Assembly: GCA_004802705.1 (NCBI GenBank)
Contig: SGPL01000382.1
Location: forward strand, 1-32,141
Source of the DNA: Bondarzewia mesenterica
Lineage: Eukaryota; Basidiomycota; Agaricomycetes; Russulales; Bondarzewiaceae
DNA: 32,141 nucleotides
Reading direction: 5' to 3'
In this document: positions 22,379-32,132 of the stretch, piece after piece
How positions within the stretch are numbered: position 1 is the stretch's first letter
How the letters are laid out: every line of letters starts with the position of its first letter
Translations under genes and position numbers: made by a program
Notes under the pieces: generated by a model
What the model was told of the DNA's origin: nothing
The model's input: the letters and a program-made list of their open reading frames with translations, nothing else
Databases searched by the model: none

Positions 22379-22604
22379 ATATGCAGTCTCTGTTCACTGT
22401 CGCACCAATTTATGGATCATACCTCACTGTACTTATATTCTCGTCTTATCCAATCCACCAGTTTTCTACAGTCACCCTCCAGCATCCGCTCCATCCGCTC
22501 GTGCACCTCATTAACTTAACGCACCCGACAATAACAATTCCTGGGCGCTTGGCGTGCATATCATCCTCTTCTATTCGGTGACATCAATCAGTGAAAGAGT
22601 CGAA

Positions 22605-23300
22605 TCGTACCTGAGGCTCACGCGTTCTCCATGAGGCTATCTTATCTTCTAAGTTTCTCACCCACGAGCGCTTCGTACTGCTCAGTATATGCTGCTATTT
22701 TTTCTGTCCTGACAGAGGTAAGTCTTCCCTGTCTCATGGTTTGATTTCACAGGGCAGGTCAGGTATGCCCACTTATCTTCGATGTGTCGGGGCACAGCGA
22801 GTCTTCCTCATCCGGCGCTAAATTCCGAGGCTAGTTGCATATACATGTGAATAGAAGTCACCGCGCATCGGCAACGTTCGCAAGACCTCACATGCAGTCT
22901 AACCGCCAGGTAAGCTTGCAGCTTATCTGTGTGGTGGACAGGTGAGATGTGAGCTCACCGATACAATAATGATGCCGTCTGTCTGACTGTCGTACAGGTG
23001 TGCTCTCCCGCTGTTGTCTACTCCGCAAACCAATGCTGACTCTAACCCTGATCTCCTGCCCTTATCATCCCATCGCAGCGGCAAATGGAGCTGCACTGAA
23101 GTCGTCGAGCGCTTGGCGCCCATAAGATGGATCGACACCTTGTACAATACAGAATTGAGGCTGTGATACGTGCCCTCAGCGGATAGGCGAGCATATGCAT
23201 GTGTTAAGAAGGGACAATTGAACGTTGACGTATCGCTTTCGAACGCGGTGAAGACCGTGACTAACATAGAGCTGCCACAGGATATAATCACGACGAGTAT
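22605..23300. repeat. Decayed repeat unit 1
   Basis: Shares collinear blocks with 23355-23905: CTGAGG...CTCCATGAGGCT near 22612 and 23365; the ACGAGCG...GTACT...TCAG stretch near 22664 and 23411; CGCATC-GCAACGTT near 22863 and 23671; and TTGTACAAT...TGAGGCTGTGATACGTGCCCTCA near 23139 against 23828. On the minus strand the last block reads EGTYHSLNSVLYKVS, so the unit probably derives from a minus-strand gene that I do not recognise. Stops and gaps interrupt it. Confidence 0.55.
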
Positions 23301-23354
23301 TCATTTCTATATGTATCCAATTTCTCCAGGCACTTCGCAGTGTCACATCCATCG

Positions 23355-23905
23355 GCAAAAACCTGAGGTGCACACGTCCTCCATGAGGCTTATTCTAAGG
23401 TTCAAAGCGACGAGCGCTCCGTACTATTCAGCGTGTGTTGCTGTGCTGCACTGACAGAGGCGCAAGTAGGACGTCTTGTCTCAGAATCAAGGCTGGGAAC
23501 ATTTCAAGCGGGACCCGTTGACAATCGCACAGCGTACCGTCCTCCCTTGCGCCCCACAGTTGAAATTATTTCAGGTATGATCGATTATTCTTTTTTCTAT
23601 GTTTTTGGGCTCTTCCTGTGGCGCTGAAATCTGGGCCTAGTACTTGCATACACATGCTCTATAGATCTCGTCGCATCAGCAACGTTTCCAAGATCTCACA
23701 CGCAGCCTCACTACCAAGTACGACTATTCTTGTAGCTTCTCCGTGCCGGAGATATACCTTGTACGGCAAATAGGGCTGCGCGGAAGCCTTTAGGCCGTTG
23801 ATGCCCATATGACGGACAGACACCCTGTACAATTTTAAGTCGAAGCTGTGACGCGTGCCCTCAACCTGGTGGTTGAAGCACATTCATAGGTTGAGAAGTG
23901 ACCTG
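23355..23905. repeat. Decayed repeat unit 2
   Basis: Second copy of the preceding unit in the same orientation. Its minus-strand reading EGTRHSFDLKLYRVSVRHMG parallels unit 1, and substitutions between the copies are largely conservative in that frame, suggesting a coding past. Stops occur further on. No intact gene is called. Confidence 0.55.
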
Positions 23906-24286
23906 GGTTCAAGGAAGTGAGGTGGAAGGCAAATGCAAATTGTTTGTGAGATACGACGGAAGATGATCCGAAACGAGGGTGAACGTTGAATGTTTGAACC
24001 ATTGTCAATCTACACAGCTTGCAATGCATTAAATTCATTCGTAAAGGTTAAGAAAGGCGAGCACGACATAATACTACAGACGTCACTGATTCTGTAAGGT
24101 GAACCGTGGGTGCACAGGAGCTCGAGTAACTACCAACGTGGGTGGCACATTGCGCGGAACACTCAGAACAGGACTGTCAGTCAGCAATGCGCCCGGAGTT
24201 TAGAAATCATGCCAGTGAGACCTCTGGTTTGGTAGGACCAACCTTGTTGCGACTGACCGGAGACACGCTTGGGGCAATCGAATGTC

Positions 24287-24480
24287 TGTCGCGCCGCCAC
24301 GGTCTCATGCGTGTTCGCTGGGAAATGTATATGTCCTGTAGTCGCAAACGCCAGGAATTGAATCAAAAAAAAAGTTGCGGACGCGCTCAGTGCCAAGGCA
24401 GGTGTCTACGACGGGTAGCGGTTGATCATCGATGTTAGGAGGGGGACGGGAAGTATAGGTGCTGGTTTTGTTGTGAAAAT
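24287..24480 (-). pseudogene. Relic of a fourth kinase copy (last exon)
   Basis: The plus-strand text aligns with the last exon of kinase B (25740-25945): TCGCGCCGCC, then CTCGCTGGG-AATG, AAACGCCAG, a GCGCTCAGTGCC segment, GGTTGATCATCGA and GAAGT...GGT at the exon boundary appear in the same order. The reading frame is lost through indels and a poly-A tract. No other kinase exon was found nearby, so a fourth module probably stood between modules A and B and decayed. Confidence 0.6.
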
Positions 24481-24649
24481 TCCACATCTGTCTTTGCACC
24501 AAGGCAGAATTGAGGGGCAAGTTCTAACGCTCTGAGTCGTTCTAAAATAAGATCGAGGAAAGTGTCAATAATAAGGCCTGAGACGCAAAGGTTCTTGGGA
24601 ACAGCGAGAACTTGGATGACGGCCATCCCGATTTCGAAAGGTCTGAGCA

Positions 24650-24735
24650 TAATGTATCGCACACACACCGTATCATTGGTTCGCCATCAGCAGCGTTCCC
24701 GGGATCTCGCCTTGCTCCAGCCATGCGTGCAGGTA
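24650..24735. repeat. Third copy of one block of the decayed repeat
   Basis: The stretch around CGCCATCAGCAGCGTTCCCGG resembles the CGCATC-GCAACGTT blocks of repeat units 1 and 2 (near 22863 and 23671), with a CAC-rich stretch just upstream and a CATGC-rich one downstream. Only this block is clear; the rest is too diverged. Confidence 0.4.
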
Positions 24736-24829
24736 CACTTACTTGTGTGACTGCGTGCCGAAGGCGTACGTTGCACAGCGAACCAGTCTGGTTTGAAAAG
24801 AAGTCTCGTTCTGAGCGCCCGCTGTTCAT

Positions 24830-25178
24830 ATGACAAAAGCCAAGAAGACTGATAATTGTAATGTATGCGCTCACTCAGTGGACAACAGACGTCTATTGTT
24901 CCAGGAGGAACAACGAGCCAAGGATAAGAAAGCGACAATGATCGATGAAGGCCAAACAAAAGGACATTCACGGAGGAAGAAGTCATATCAGGTTGTCGAG
25001 CTTTCAATATCATGGGACATCCGAGTCAGACTTACCCCAGGCTGTACAGTTGCAAAGAAGACACAAACCTGACTGCGTCCGTGGACACGCACAGCTGTGC
25101 AACGGTTCCATTCAATGATGTTGCGAAACAGTGAGATTGTGAGTGACGAAAATTACCAGGTGTCAAGGAAGAACGAGG
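24830..25178. other. Spacer without recognised features
   Basis: One plus-strand open frame (24830-25072, Lys-rich) has no recognisable content. I see nothing else. Confidence 0.35.
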
Positions 25179-25556
25179 TCAGCGGCAGACAATGAACGAC
25201 TTGTGAGGAGACACCGTGTTGTGCATTGAAGCGCAATGACACCTCGTCCATCGCAAGAGATTTAATTCCCAGCCATATATTGATGGCCACGTATGATGAT
25301 AAACTCTAGGCCACCAACCACAAGCTCCTAATTGCCCACGCACCACTGATTCGATGAATTCGCCAATCGCGCTCCTGTCCATATAACCTTGAAGAGAACA
25401 TCCGGTCGGGCCCAGTAGAAGGAGTGGACCACCAAGTGGAGTAGCGATGATGCTGAAGAACCCATAGTGCTCTGAATTATGGAAAGAGCCGCAAGAACCG
25501 GGATACATCCCAGTGCCCAGGTCTAAAGAGAACCCAATGTCGTCATGTCTACTCAC
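25179..25556 (-). CDS. Unrecognised protein segment, 3' flank of kinase B
   Basis: Open for 125 codons from a GTG, with a protein-like composition: SLDLGTGMYPGSCGSFHNSE, then FFSIIATPLGGPLLLLGPTG and MDRSAIGEFIESVV. The frame begins beside a GTGAGTAG, so it may be an internal or terminal exon rather than a full gene. A diverged, broken copy lies at about 29236-29565 at the same position relative to kinase pseudogene C, showing that this flank was duplicated with the module. I do not recognise the family. Confidence 0.4.
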   Translation of the reverse strand: MSRHDDIGFSLDLGTGMYPGSCGSFHNSEHYGFFSIIATPLGGPLLLLGPTGCSLQGYMDRSAIGEFIESVVRGQLGACGWWPRVYHHTWPSIYGWELNLLRWTRCHCASMHNTVSPHKSFIVCR

Positions 25557-25695
25557 ATGCGGGTGAGAAGACGATTAACATCGGGGATTGTCTGCGATTG
25601 GAAGGGCGATGCTGAATGATCAAACTGGACCGAAAAAATGAAGTGAGATAGTTGCACTCGAGTGTTTCGCGGAGAAAGACGTGCTGACCGAACTT

Positions 25696-27046
25696 CTATT
25701 GTCCGACAAATAGCTTCAGATGATGAAAAGTTTCTCGCGCCGCCGCCACCGTATCATAAACAACTCGCTGGGGAATGGACTCGTCCCACGGTCGTAAACG
25801 CCAGCGTAAAGTGAGTGACGTGAGTGTTGTTCGCAATTCCTGGAACTCTGAGAGCGCATTCGGTGCAGCCGGTCTCTGCGATGGGTTGTGGTTGGTCATC
25901 GAATTTATTAGAGGCGACAGGAAGTCTAAACCATGGTATTTCTGTCGTTAGAGGTCAGTGGGACTGTGAGAGGCTCACCTGTATAGCATCCTCACCTGCA
26001 AGAGTTCCTTTCTATAGAGATTTCCAAGAATGAATATATCCGCCTTGAATGCATCATAGGGGACGTCCGAAGACAACTCGGGTAATTCCTTATCTCTCCC
26101 TTTTGCACCCACGACGAGAGGAGAGTCTCCTGGTGGGATGCGGGTCGAGATGCCGAAATCGATGAAGAAGTACCGAACAGGGTGATCAATGCGAGAGAGA
26201 GGACTTAAAATACGAACGCCATCAGGTGAGGTTGGCAAACGAACAGGATGGTGTCCTTGAGGAAACAACGGGGATCCATCCATCATGATATTCGCTGACG
26301 CGCAGTCTCTATCAAATACTCTTAGCAAATTTCACTCGTTTCAAGAGCGAACCGAGACGTTACCGGTGAGCAACACCATGGCTATGCATAAAACAAAGAC
26401 CCTGAACGAGATATATAGCGTCCATGCCCATAGGATGGGTTGTATAGCGGCGTACCTCCAGTGTCTGTCGCACAAACTCTACCACCTCGCCAACTGCAGC
26501 AAATGGGGGGTCATCGAAAGGTCGTAAATATGGCATGACAAGAAACGAGGATTGCTGATCCATTGCGTCTGGAAAGGTATCGAGTATTCGAACGCAGTGG
26601 TTCATGGGGTGTGTGATGAGACTGGGATTTGACAAGTACGTCCCGATCTCAATTTCAGATCGATCATTGTGAATTTTTTTGATAGACACCAGCATTGAGT
26701 CTTTAAGGCGAGTAGCATCTATAACATTATAATCCTAAGAATAAACATGAGCAGTTGAAATGGTTAGAAGAGGTGGAGATGCGATGCAGTAACATACAAT
26801 CAGACTTATGGAGTCTTCACAGAACGTCGGATCAACTCTGCTATCTGTCCAGGATGGGGTCCAGTTGGGGTGATAACGTCGCCTTAAACGATACCCATGG
26901 TCCCAAAGGACTTCGTAATGATCTCTCCAGTACACTTCAAACGAGAGAAGATTGAATAAACCACGTTCAGTAGCTGCCTTGTAGATTGTCACGTCTTCCG
27001 GAGAAAGTAAAGCATAGGAAGGAAACCGAGACTCATCAAGGGGCAT
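25696..27046 (-). CDS. Atypical fungal protein kinase, module B
   Basis: Paralogue of the kinase at 19590. Five exons: 26798-27046, 26456-26734, 26364-26401, 25996-26308 and 25696-25941; exons 1, 3 and 4 have exactly the same lengths as in A (249, 38 and 313 nt). The protein is 374 residues. Catalytic features are complete: VSIK Lys102, hinge FLVMPYLRPF, HRDCASAN (His188, Asp190, Asn195) and DFG at Asp239. The N-terminal family block (ERGLFNLLSFEVYWRDH, FCEDSI) and the C-lobe PYDAFKADIFILGNL are conserved. All introns are GT-AG here. It is divergently paired with the gene at 27610. The intact frame and catalytic residues suggest an active enzyme. Confidence 0.84.
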
Positions 27047-27609
27047 ATGAACGACTTGGGCGGAGAGCTCAGAACTAACGGCTGACTAGCGCTGACCAGC
27101 TGAGATTGGTTTGATAGAAGGTACACGTTCAGTTCACACCGAACTCGGATCGGGCCTGCATCTACTTCACGCAGATTTTGGACTCCGCCAATGATATCGA
27201 CCGGTAGCACCTGGTGGCCGCGCGGCGTGGCAGGTTGTAATGCTCACATGTATTCATACAGTCCAGCAACACGAGGAGAACGCGAGGAGCCCACCGCGGT
27301 CGCGACTTGTGCATCAAGAGGTGATTCACATGCATTTTCATTCAACAAAGCTTATACAAGGGACTCGGATTAAGAGCGAAATAATGACTTTGGCTCATCC
27401 CCCCAGCTCTTGCGATTGCAATCCTCTACACGAGTTTTAGGTGCTACAAATCCATCTGAACTAGAGAAGCCAACTACAGCTTCTGCACCCTAGAGCCGAT
27501 ATTGCGTTCTTCTACTTCGCTCAGTAAGTTTTCTGATATCCATATTGCGATATCCGTTTTGCGTGTCATCGCAGTGAGCCTGATGGCCCATGGACTTATG
27601 TGTTAGGAC
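27047..27609. promoter_or_regulatory. Shared divergent promoter region, module B
   Basis: 563 bp between the two start codons. A likely 5' UTR intron of the plus-strand gene runs from GTAAGT at 27524 to TAG at 27606, three bases before the ATG. Confidence 0.5.
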
Positions 27610-28518
27610 ATGCCAGGCCCGTCTGGTATCGAATTGTTCGGTCTTGTCTCAGGCATCCTCTCTACCATTGCCTTGCTTGCCGGTGCCTTCAACATGAATC
27701 TCCCTTCAGTGAGAATCAAAGAGCTTGACGCTACATTGGAGGAGACCGAGAATCTTTTTCGGGATGCTCAGGAGCAGGGGTTGCTCATGGACGCCATATT
27801 CGTAGAGCGTACTCTGGAAAAGCTTCAGAGGTAGGTACTTAGCATAATCTTCATTCCACCTCGTCCTTCTCATAGCCTTGTTTCAGTCTTCGCAACTCCA
27901 CGGTCGTCCTGCGTGGCAAGGCCCACTCGGCGACTACCACTTTGCAACAAGGCGTCGAGATGACCAAGGGACTGTCCATTAAGATTTCCCTTCTTTGCGG
28001 AGAAGTCAAATCAGTTCGTGCTAAAATATCAGTAGGTGATGTTTCAAACGATGTACTCCATATTCTGACATGGGTATGTCAACTCAGTCGACCACGGCAG
28101 AGGCGAAGGCAAGGCTTCAGCAGAGTGTGACTACGTCATCCGCCGACGCCGATATTTCAAACGAGCCGATCGCGTCTTCAACAAATGTGTCTCATGATTC
28201 CGTGCCTAATCCTATTATCGCTGGCGTGACGGACGGATGCATTATCCTATCCGCCAATGCAAGAGTAATTGAGGGTGGGGATGAACGGTGGACACCTGTA
28301 AGGACTTGCTCTTTGAGTTCTGATACTAGTGAGCACTTCCAGTTTCTTTGCTGACCATCACTAATTCCGTCCCTAAATTTGACATAGCATCTGCAACCTT
28401 GTGTAGCCAATCCAGTAGTGATGTTTCCTCCCAGCGGTTGGAAGTGATTTCCCTTTCCACAGATAAAGCAGGAGAATTAGATATTGGGGCTTGTGATGTT
28501 CTTTCGCTTGGCTCCTGA
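27610..28518 (+). CDS. Small helical membrane-type protein, module B
   Basis: Four exons (27610-27830, 27887-28031, 28088-28328, 28388-28518) encode 245 residues in one frame. The N-terminal hydrophobic helix is GIELFGLVSGILSTIALLAG, followed by the conserved VRIKELDATLEETENLFRDA and QEQGLL, and by the second helical block (VVLRGKAHSATTTLQQGVEM, KGLSIKISLLCGEVKSVR). The first 122 residues are well conserved with copies A and C; after that the tail is Ser/Asp-rich and unrelated in detail. No enzyme motif is present. It probably inserts in or binds to a membrane through the first helix. Confidence 0.75.
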
Positions 28519-29235
28519 TCACGGCTTTGGGATAGGTGAGCTAGTTTACTTCTGATGAGGTCAGCTTCAGTTTCTGATTCACGTTTAACACTGACAGCAC
28601 TTGTTGTCTTTTACGGGCTTTCACTTCTACGAAGACAGGATGGCTACCTGATATTCTTCAATTTTTGAGCTTTGATGGTTACATTTGGTTGGGTGGGGAT
28701 ATTATTTATAACAGAACGATTGTCTTCTGTTGAGGTCTGCAAAGTAGACTAGGTTGTATAAGTCTGAAGCATTTCAATTGCGTCAATTACACCGTTCCTT
28801 CATCCACCTGTCTTTCGGTCCGTTACATCGCTATCTGACGTACAGTAAATCTTCTAGTCCGCCGTATAATCTGCCTTACCCTTATGCCTGAATGTTCTTG
28901 GCCTCGCTCCGGAGGCCGCTTGTGATGGATTATCGCGGCTGTGAAGTCTAAGCATATCCGCAAATATGCATCGGACAACGTTCCTGATATCCCACAGTGC
29001 AACGTTTTACACAACAAATAAACATGTACGGCCTACCGGGTTTTCATGCCAAAAAAATATGTTTTACAGCGGCGGGAGGAGGCAAGGCAAAGACGCCGAG
29101 TACGATAAATATACTTGTTTCGCTCTTGAATGGTTGATGGACTTACATTTCCATGGACTGATGTACACGTTCAATTCTATGATGATCACTTTATGGGGTG
29201 TCCAAATTCGTGACCAGCAAACTTCAAGTTAGTGG
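28519..29235. other. Intergenic between modules B and C
   Basis: No coding exon or repeat was recognised in this 0.7-kb stretch. Confidence 0.4.
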
Positions 29236-29565
29236 CACACAGTGAACGACTTGAGGAAACACCGTACGTGTTGTGCCCCAAAGCGCAATGCGAACTCGTA
29301 TGTCACAATTTTAGCCACACATCGACGGGCTACGTATGGTGATAATACTGCAGTTCACCAGCCACGAGCTCCTATGTCCACGCACGACCGGTCTGATGCG
29401 CTCCAGCCTCCATTATCCAGGCACGACCATGCGTTCGCAGCGAGCACTGAGAGCGGGCTGTGGGGTGTAGGGAAACGATCGACGATGGGCTGGAGAACCG
29501 TAAATTGTGGAAAGGGCCACAAAAACGGTATTGCATCATGTCCATCTCGAACGCGGATGCGATGA
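29236..29565 (-). pseudogene. Broken copy of the kinase B 3' flank
   Basis: Collinear with 25186-25556: GAACGACTTG-AGGA-ACACCGT, GTTGTGC, AAGCGCAATG, ACGTATG-TGATAA, CCACGAGCTCCTA and CCACGCAC recur in the same order. The corresponding protein frame is interrupted. It marks the left end of the segment duplicated to make module C; the spacing to module B is about 4.05 kb. Confidence 0.6.
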
Positions 29566-29689
29566 AGTCAATACGAGAAGCACTTTGCAAACAGGCTGGC
29601 AACGAGGAAACGAACACCCTGGAAAGGTCCACCAAGTACACCAAGCCACAACTGATCCACAAGCCGCTCTAGGTGGTAAGATGTCTCTC

Positions 29690-30441
29690 GTGCCACCACG
29701 GTAGGCCACGGTGCCAGTGCCACCATAAACAACTCGCTGAGGAACGAGCTCGTCCCGCGGCCGTAGACGCCATCGCAGATCGAATGTTTTCACTTTCGTA
29801 CTAAGCCTTTGAAATTCTGATAATGCGTTCGGCGCATTGGGTCTCTGGGGTGGCTGTTGGTGGCTGGCAGTTGGTCGCGGCATCTATCAACGACAGCCAC
29901 GTTAGAAATATACCAGGAAAAATTTCCTTTTTGTAAAATTTCCGAGGATGTCTGACTTAAAAGTGTCATCGGTGTCCCTCTCCCGACGATAAAGAATCCC
30001 TTCCAGGTTCGAAACGGGCGGATATACCAAAAATCAATGAAATTATAAGAAACGAGATGATCGATGCGCGACAGAGTCAGAATGTATACGCCGTCTGGTA
30101 AAGTTTGCCTCCGGGCGGGGTGGTGGCCTTGGGGATACACCGGAGATCCGCACATAATGATATTAGCTGCCTCACAGTCTCCATTAGCTCGCTATGAGGA
30201 ATCTTCACAAAAGGTGTGGTATACTCTAGCCCCTGCCCATGCATGATGATTTCCATTCAGGGTTGTAGCGAGGCCGAAGGAAATAGCCTCGAGACAAGAA
30301 GTTTAAAGAACATGTAACGTTCTTTGAAATATTGCTCGTAAGAAAGAGGTTGAATAGTCCGCGCTCCGTGGCCACCTTGTAGACATTCGCGTCTTCAAAT
30401 GATAGTAAAGCGTAGTAGGGAAAGCATGATTCATCAGGCAT
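29690..30441 (-). pseudogene. Kinase pseudogene, module C
   Basis: Third kinase copy, clearly broken. The exon 1 part reads MPDESCFPYYALLS and ERGLFNLF, with RGYFLRPRYNPEW, but the frame is disturbed and the FCEDS block is out of frame. About 15 bp later the sequence is already in exon 4 (DCEAANI), so exons 2 and 3 and their introns, about 0.5 kb, are missing; these carry the catalytic Lys, helix C, hinge and the His of HRD. DFG has become DFW. A further deletion of about 45 nt removes most of the GRDKELPELS segment. The last exon keeps LRWRLRPRDELVPQRVVY and then diverges. It cannot encode an active kinase. Confidence 0.82.
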
Positions 30442-31073
30442 GTGGTGGAAGGATCCGATCAAACACAGAGAAAAGGCGTACATTCAATGGCAACGACTCG
30501 GACGGTGCCGCCGCCGCCCGCGGCGGAACCACAGCAACAAATTGATGTCAACAACGCGACTTGGAAGTGACCGCCGCCTGAGTCCGAAATGGTGGCTCTA
30601 TCATTACGGTCTTAATCATGGTGAGTCACGGATACAAAGGTTGAAAACGTTGATAACCGCATTGGATAACGGCCACCAGCTGCCACCACTCTCCCTTTGT
30701 GAAAATCATACGTGAGGCAATGGCGAGGTTGTCTCGAATTTCGCACCTGAGTCCTTTCATGCATCATCGAATGCATCCGCGTTCACAAACCTTTCACCAG
30801 CTTTCACTACAAAAAGGTCGATACCACAGGTAAAATGAAGACCTCCAATCTCCCCTTCTCCCCTTCCGTTTTCACCTCCAGGACGACCAGGACTGTCTCT
30901 TCGACTGCTCAGTAAATTTTAACGGAGAATAATTCAAGTACTCTGAACATATCTCCGGCTACCGACCAAGGAAGACGCAGTGACTGCTAGTCATCTGACA
31001 TTTCACCAGTATGTGCATCCACAAATTCTTTGCGCGAAGAATTTTTTTTTTTTTTACAATTCGATATTCAGAT
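30442..31073. promoter_or_regulatory. Former shared promoter region, module C
   Basis: 632 bp upstream of the intact partner gene. A likely 5' UTR intron runs from GTATGT at 31009 to CAG at 31071, two bases before the ATG, with a T15 tract inside at about 31041-31055. Confidence 0.45.
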
Positions 31074-32132
31074 ATGTCCTCCAGTTGTGGTATTGAAATC
31101 TTCGGTCTTGTGTCCGGTATCATTTCCGTGCTGGCTCTGCTCGTCGGAGCTTTACGGATGAACCTCCCGTCAAGAAAGATGAAGGAGCTCGACGCTGCAT
31201 TCGGCGAGACTGAATATCTCTTTCGTGATGCGCAGGAACAAGGCCTACTCCGAAATGCGGCTTTCGTGGAATGTATTGAGAATAGACTTAGCTCGTGCGT
31301 ATGCCATGTGCATGTTGTCCTCATCATGCGATGGTCTAATGCATATTCCTCATACAACCAGTCTCCGTGATTCAACAGTCATCGTTCGAAGCAAGGTTCA
31401 CTCAGCGACCACTACCTTGAAACAATGTATCGAGATGGTGAAGGGACTGTCTACCAAGATCTCTTTCCTCTGTCGGGATGTTAAGAATCTCCGAGCCGAT
31501 ATTTCGGTATCGAATTCCCCATGAACATATTTCCTCAAAGTTCTAACGAGTCTACAGACTTCCATGGCAGAGGAGAAGCTGAGGCTCCAACAAGGCAATA
31601 TCCCCCCTTCGATGTCGATTACCAACACTGGCGACCTCGGCGACGTTGTCTGTGATGTCGCTGAAGATGACGCGACCGTTTGTTCTACAGAAGCAACTGA
31701 AGACGAACCGATAGGCAGCTGTTCCCTCCATAAAATCGATAGTCCTGGACGTAAGACTGACACAGGTACGCTGGGGAATGCAGCACTTCGACATGGGACT
31801 TACTCGTGATCTCTTGATTCCCAACAGTTATTGTATGTGTTGCGCCGAATCGCGATGCATTGCACAAGATCCAATTATTACAAGCAAGAGGCAACCTGGA
31901 TGAAAAGGAAAAGCCGCCCAACAACGCAGCTTCCCACGTCGAACGGTCATCATTGTCATCTAGCGTCTCTATCACCGATATGGACAAGTTGGCATCTGTC
32001 GGCTCCGCCTTCACCTACTCCGCTTCTCCTGATAGTATTAGTGGTGCGTTCGTTCAAATTTCTTCTGCCCCGGCGATCCGCGGGTCCTTGTTAGTCACAT
32101 CCAGCAGTGGCAAGGTTACATGCGACGCTTAA
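31074..32132 (+). CDS. Small helical membrane-type protein, module C
   Basis: Four exons (31074-31294, 31362-31506, 31558-31765, 31828-32132) give 292 residues in one open frame ending in TAA just before the window edge. It has the same plan as copies A and B: N-terminal hydrophobic helix (GIEIFGLVSGIISVLALLVG), then RKMKELDAAFGETEYLFRDA and QEQGLL, and the second helical block (VIVRSKVHSATTTLKQCIEM, KGLSTKISFLCRDVKNLRAD). The tail from about residue 125 is longer than in the other copies, acidic at first (DVAEDDATVC) and then Ser-rich. The frame and splice sites are intact although its kinase neighbour is dead, so it is presumably still expressed and under selection, or the kinase was lost very recently. 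Confidence 0.76.

Noticed and set aside
22102..22581. 159-codon plus-strand open frame
   Set aside because: Contains exon 4 of partner A but reads through a likely 3' intron; the remainder is low-complexity His/Pro-rich and lacks a counterpart in copies B and C.
29736..30155. An intact kinase at module C
   Set aside because: The catalytic Lys, helix C and hinge exons are absent and DFG is DFW.
31041..31055. Poly-T tract as a retroelement tail
   Set aside because: It lies within a probable 5' UTR intron just upstream of its acceptor and has no flanking element features.
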